Assembly: GCF_042242105.1 (NCBI RefSeq) | Contig: NC_092020.1 | Coordinates: forward strand, 17,328,788 to 17,392,787 | DNA from: Pempheris klunzingeri | Lineage: Eukaryota; Chordata; Actinopteri; Acropomatiformes; Pempheridae | Length of the DNA stretch: 64,000 nt | Reading direction: 5' to 3' | In this document: positions 62,401 to 64,000 of the stretch, piece by piece | Layout: every line of letters begins with the position of its first letter | How positions within the stretch are numbered: the stretch's first letter is position 1 | Notes under the pieces: generated by a model | What the model saw: only the letters and a program-made list of their open reading frames with translations | The model's database searches: none | What the model was told of the DNA's origin: nothing | Program-made: the position numbers and the translations under genes

Positions 62401-62705
62401 CATACATTTCTTTGATTTGCAGCCTCTATACACACCAATCCACAGTACTGATTATTTCATATCTCAAAGTTTATATAGGAAAATCTAAAGAAAATGGACA
62501 GTGGCCTGAGGAGCAGAGCTTCTGCAGCTGTAATGAAATTATACGTTAGATGAACAAATGTGTGGTGGCCGCTTTCAGAGACCTGGAGCACTGGTGTGTA
62601 TGCAGGCCTTATCTCATTATGTCATTAAACCAACATCCAATCAGGCTCTGTCCTTCTCTGCTGAGTAGACTCATCCCAGGCTCTGACCACAGCCCTGTGT
62701 CAGCT

Positions 62706-62706
<1 letters not shown>
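59406..62706. other. upstream of arl13a, no gene recognised
   Basis: No further minus-strand exon precedes the arl13a start, although non-coding 5' exons cannot be excluded. Very AT-rich sequence lies at 60120-61050. A minus-strand AATAAA near 62089 could mark the 3' end of another minus-strand gene beyond the right edge of the window; this is speculation. Confidence 0.4.

Positions 62707-62750
<44 letters not shown>
62707..62750. repeat. (CA)22 microsatellite
   Basis: An uninterrupted AC/CA run. The open frames over it on both strands are artefacts of the repeat. Confidence 0.97.
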
Positions 62751-62755
<5 letters not shown>

Positions 62756-62906
62756 TACACGCACACAGCAAAAGCAACAGCAGCTGAGGACCACACCCCC
62801 GTGTGCTCCAGTTCTGCACATTGCAAACATGTTTCAAAGACCCCCGACTGCTGATTTTGCAATCGGGGTTACAGTCAGACTACTTCACAGCTTCTGCTCT
62901 AAGATC

Positions 62907-63434
62907 TTAACATTGACGAAACAGTTCAACAGTTTTGCAAATAGGCTTATTAGCTTTCTTGCTGAGAGTTAAACGAGAAGATCAAAACCATTGTCATGTC
63001 TGTTCAGTAAATATGAAGCTACAGCCTGGAGATTGGTAGCATAGATTAGCATAAAGACTGGAAACATGGGGAAACAGCTAGCCTGGATCTGTCCAAAGAC
63101 AATAAAAGCTATTGTCAATTAACATTTCATATTTTTTAAATTTTATTTGACACATAATCCATGTAAAATAGTTTTCACATTTTGTTCAGATTAAACAAAC
63201 AGGATATAGCCTGCTAATTGGAAAGCTTTGGAAATGTCGGTAGGTGGGGTTTGTTACCCTTAAACAAAGCCAAGCTAGCCACTTCTCCCTGCTTCCAGTC
63301 TTAATGCTAAGCTAACCTATCTCCTATAGCTTCATATTTAGCAAACAAGCATGATAGTGGTATCAATCTTCATAGTGGAACACATGGAAAGAAACACAAA
63401 AGCACATTTCCCAAAATGTCAAACTATCCCTTAA
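62907..63434. mobile_element. complete fold-back (long inverted repeat) transposon, TTAA ends
   Basis: About 528 bp from TTAA at 62907 to TTAA at 63431-63434. The two halves are inverted relative to one another. The left arm has GTAAATATGAAGCTACAGCC and GCATAGATTAGCATAAAGAC. The right arm has GTCTTAATGCTAAGCTAACC and TATAGCTTCATATTTAGCAA, which are the reverse complements with mismatches. The outer ends, GTTCAACAGTTTTGCAAATA and CATTTCCCAAAATGTCAAAC, are also inverted and diverged. It has no coding frame. Partial copies lie at 3.0 kb and 54.9 kb. Confidence 0.75.
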
Positions 63435-64000
63435 GATAGTTCAAGACAAAGGCAGGATGAATAGATAATTTCAGTTCCTTGTAAAGAATCAGACACATAA
63501 GCCAGCTGTGTACCCTTTTGCTGACCTGATTGGCTGGTAACACTGTGTACAGGGCATGTCTGCTGCTCCATAATGATGTTTCTGCCTTCCACTTCCCCTT
63601 TGGCTCCACAGAGCACATGTCCTCTGCAGTCTGAAGTCACTGACCCACGCCACTGCTTCACAGAACACATGCATTAGTAATGAAAAGCCTCCAAATGTTG
63701 CGTTGACCGCCTTAACAATGCCAGGTTGACGTCACTGACTTAGATGAGATTTGATTAGACAGGGAGAGGTCGGCATGTTTGAGGCGAGCTGTGTTGAAAC
63801 TGCATCACAGTTGATACACACAGAAATGCACACAGGACAACTCCCTGTGTTGCTTTGCAGTTGAAGGGGAAACAAAACAAAGTTACATCCACAATTAGTG
63901 GAGGTTAATGCTCATTCATAAATAGACTTATTTCAAAGGTGACAGGTCATGTTGACATGAACCTTCTGTACACTTAATCCTTGTTTGCTTCGGTACTTGA
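63435..64000. other. non-coding to window end
   Basis: The minus-strand frames at 63424-63674 overlap each other in different frames and show no domain. No exon is supported. Confidence 0.4.

Noticed and set aside
62550..62972. 140-codon plus-strand ORF with a His-Thr run
   Set aside because: The run is the CA microsatellite translated; the flanking sequence has no protein-like signal.

Overview
This is vertebrate nuclear DNA, almost certainly from a ray-finned (teleost) fish. Long AT-rich non-coding stretches, GT-AG introns, CA microsatellites, short inverted-repeat transposons ending in TTAA and a tRNA-derived SINE all point that way. There are no bacterial operons, CRISPR arrays or prokaryotic mobile elements. 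Three complete protein-coding genes could be assembled exon by exon, all on the minus strand: arl13a (59405-56775, 9 coding exons, 415 codons), tmem35/tmem35a (54557-53122, 2 exons, 161 codons) and cenpi (50184-36289, 20 coding exons, 738 codons). Every splice junction used is GT-AG and keeps the reading frame.

Layout from right to left, the direction of transcription. 59.4-64 kb holds no recognisable exon, a CA repeat and a fold-back transposon. 56.8-59.4 kb is arl13a, an ARF-like GTPase. 54.6-56.7 kb is an empty spacer; human Xq22.1 has TRMT2B between ARL13A and TMEM35A, but no trace was seen here. 53.1-54.6 kb is tmem35, the NACHO-type ER chaperone. 36.3-50.2 kb is cenpi, a centromere (CCAN) subunit, whose first intron carries a repeat element of about 2.7 kb made of nested tandem units. 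34.3-34.6 kb is a GC-rich promoter with a strong minus-strand splice donor. By synteny this is most likely the non-coding first exon of drp2, the gene that follows CENPI in human.

1-34 kb has no convincing gene. If the drp2 idea is right, it is a very long 5' intron. It holds several dispersed fish repeats, a few stretches that look like conserved non-coding elements, and one isolated minus-strand exon-like ORF at 30.7-30.9 kb that I could not identify.

The genes are not a functional pathway. They act at the cilium or membrane (arl13a), in nicotinic receptor assembly (tmem35) and at the kinetochore (cenpi), and sit together through ancestral synteny. I found no clearly new biological system. 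The items most worth a second look are the orphan exon, the possible 34-kb regulatory intron, the nested-repeat element in cenpi intron 1, and a ZNF143-like motif present both in the cenpi promoter and inside a dispersed repeat.
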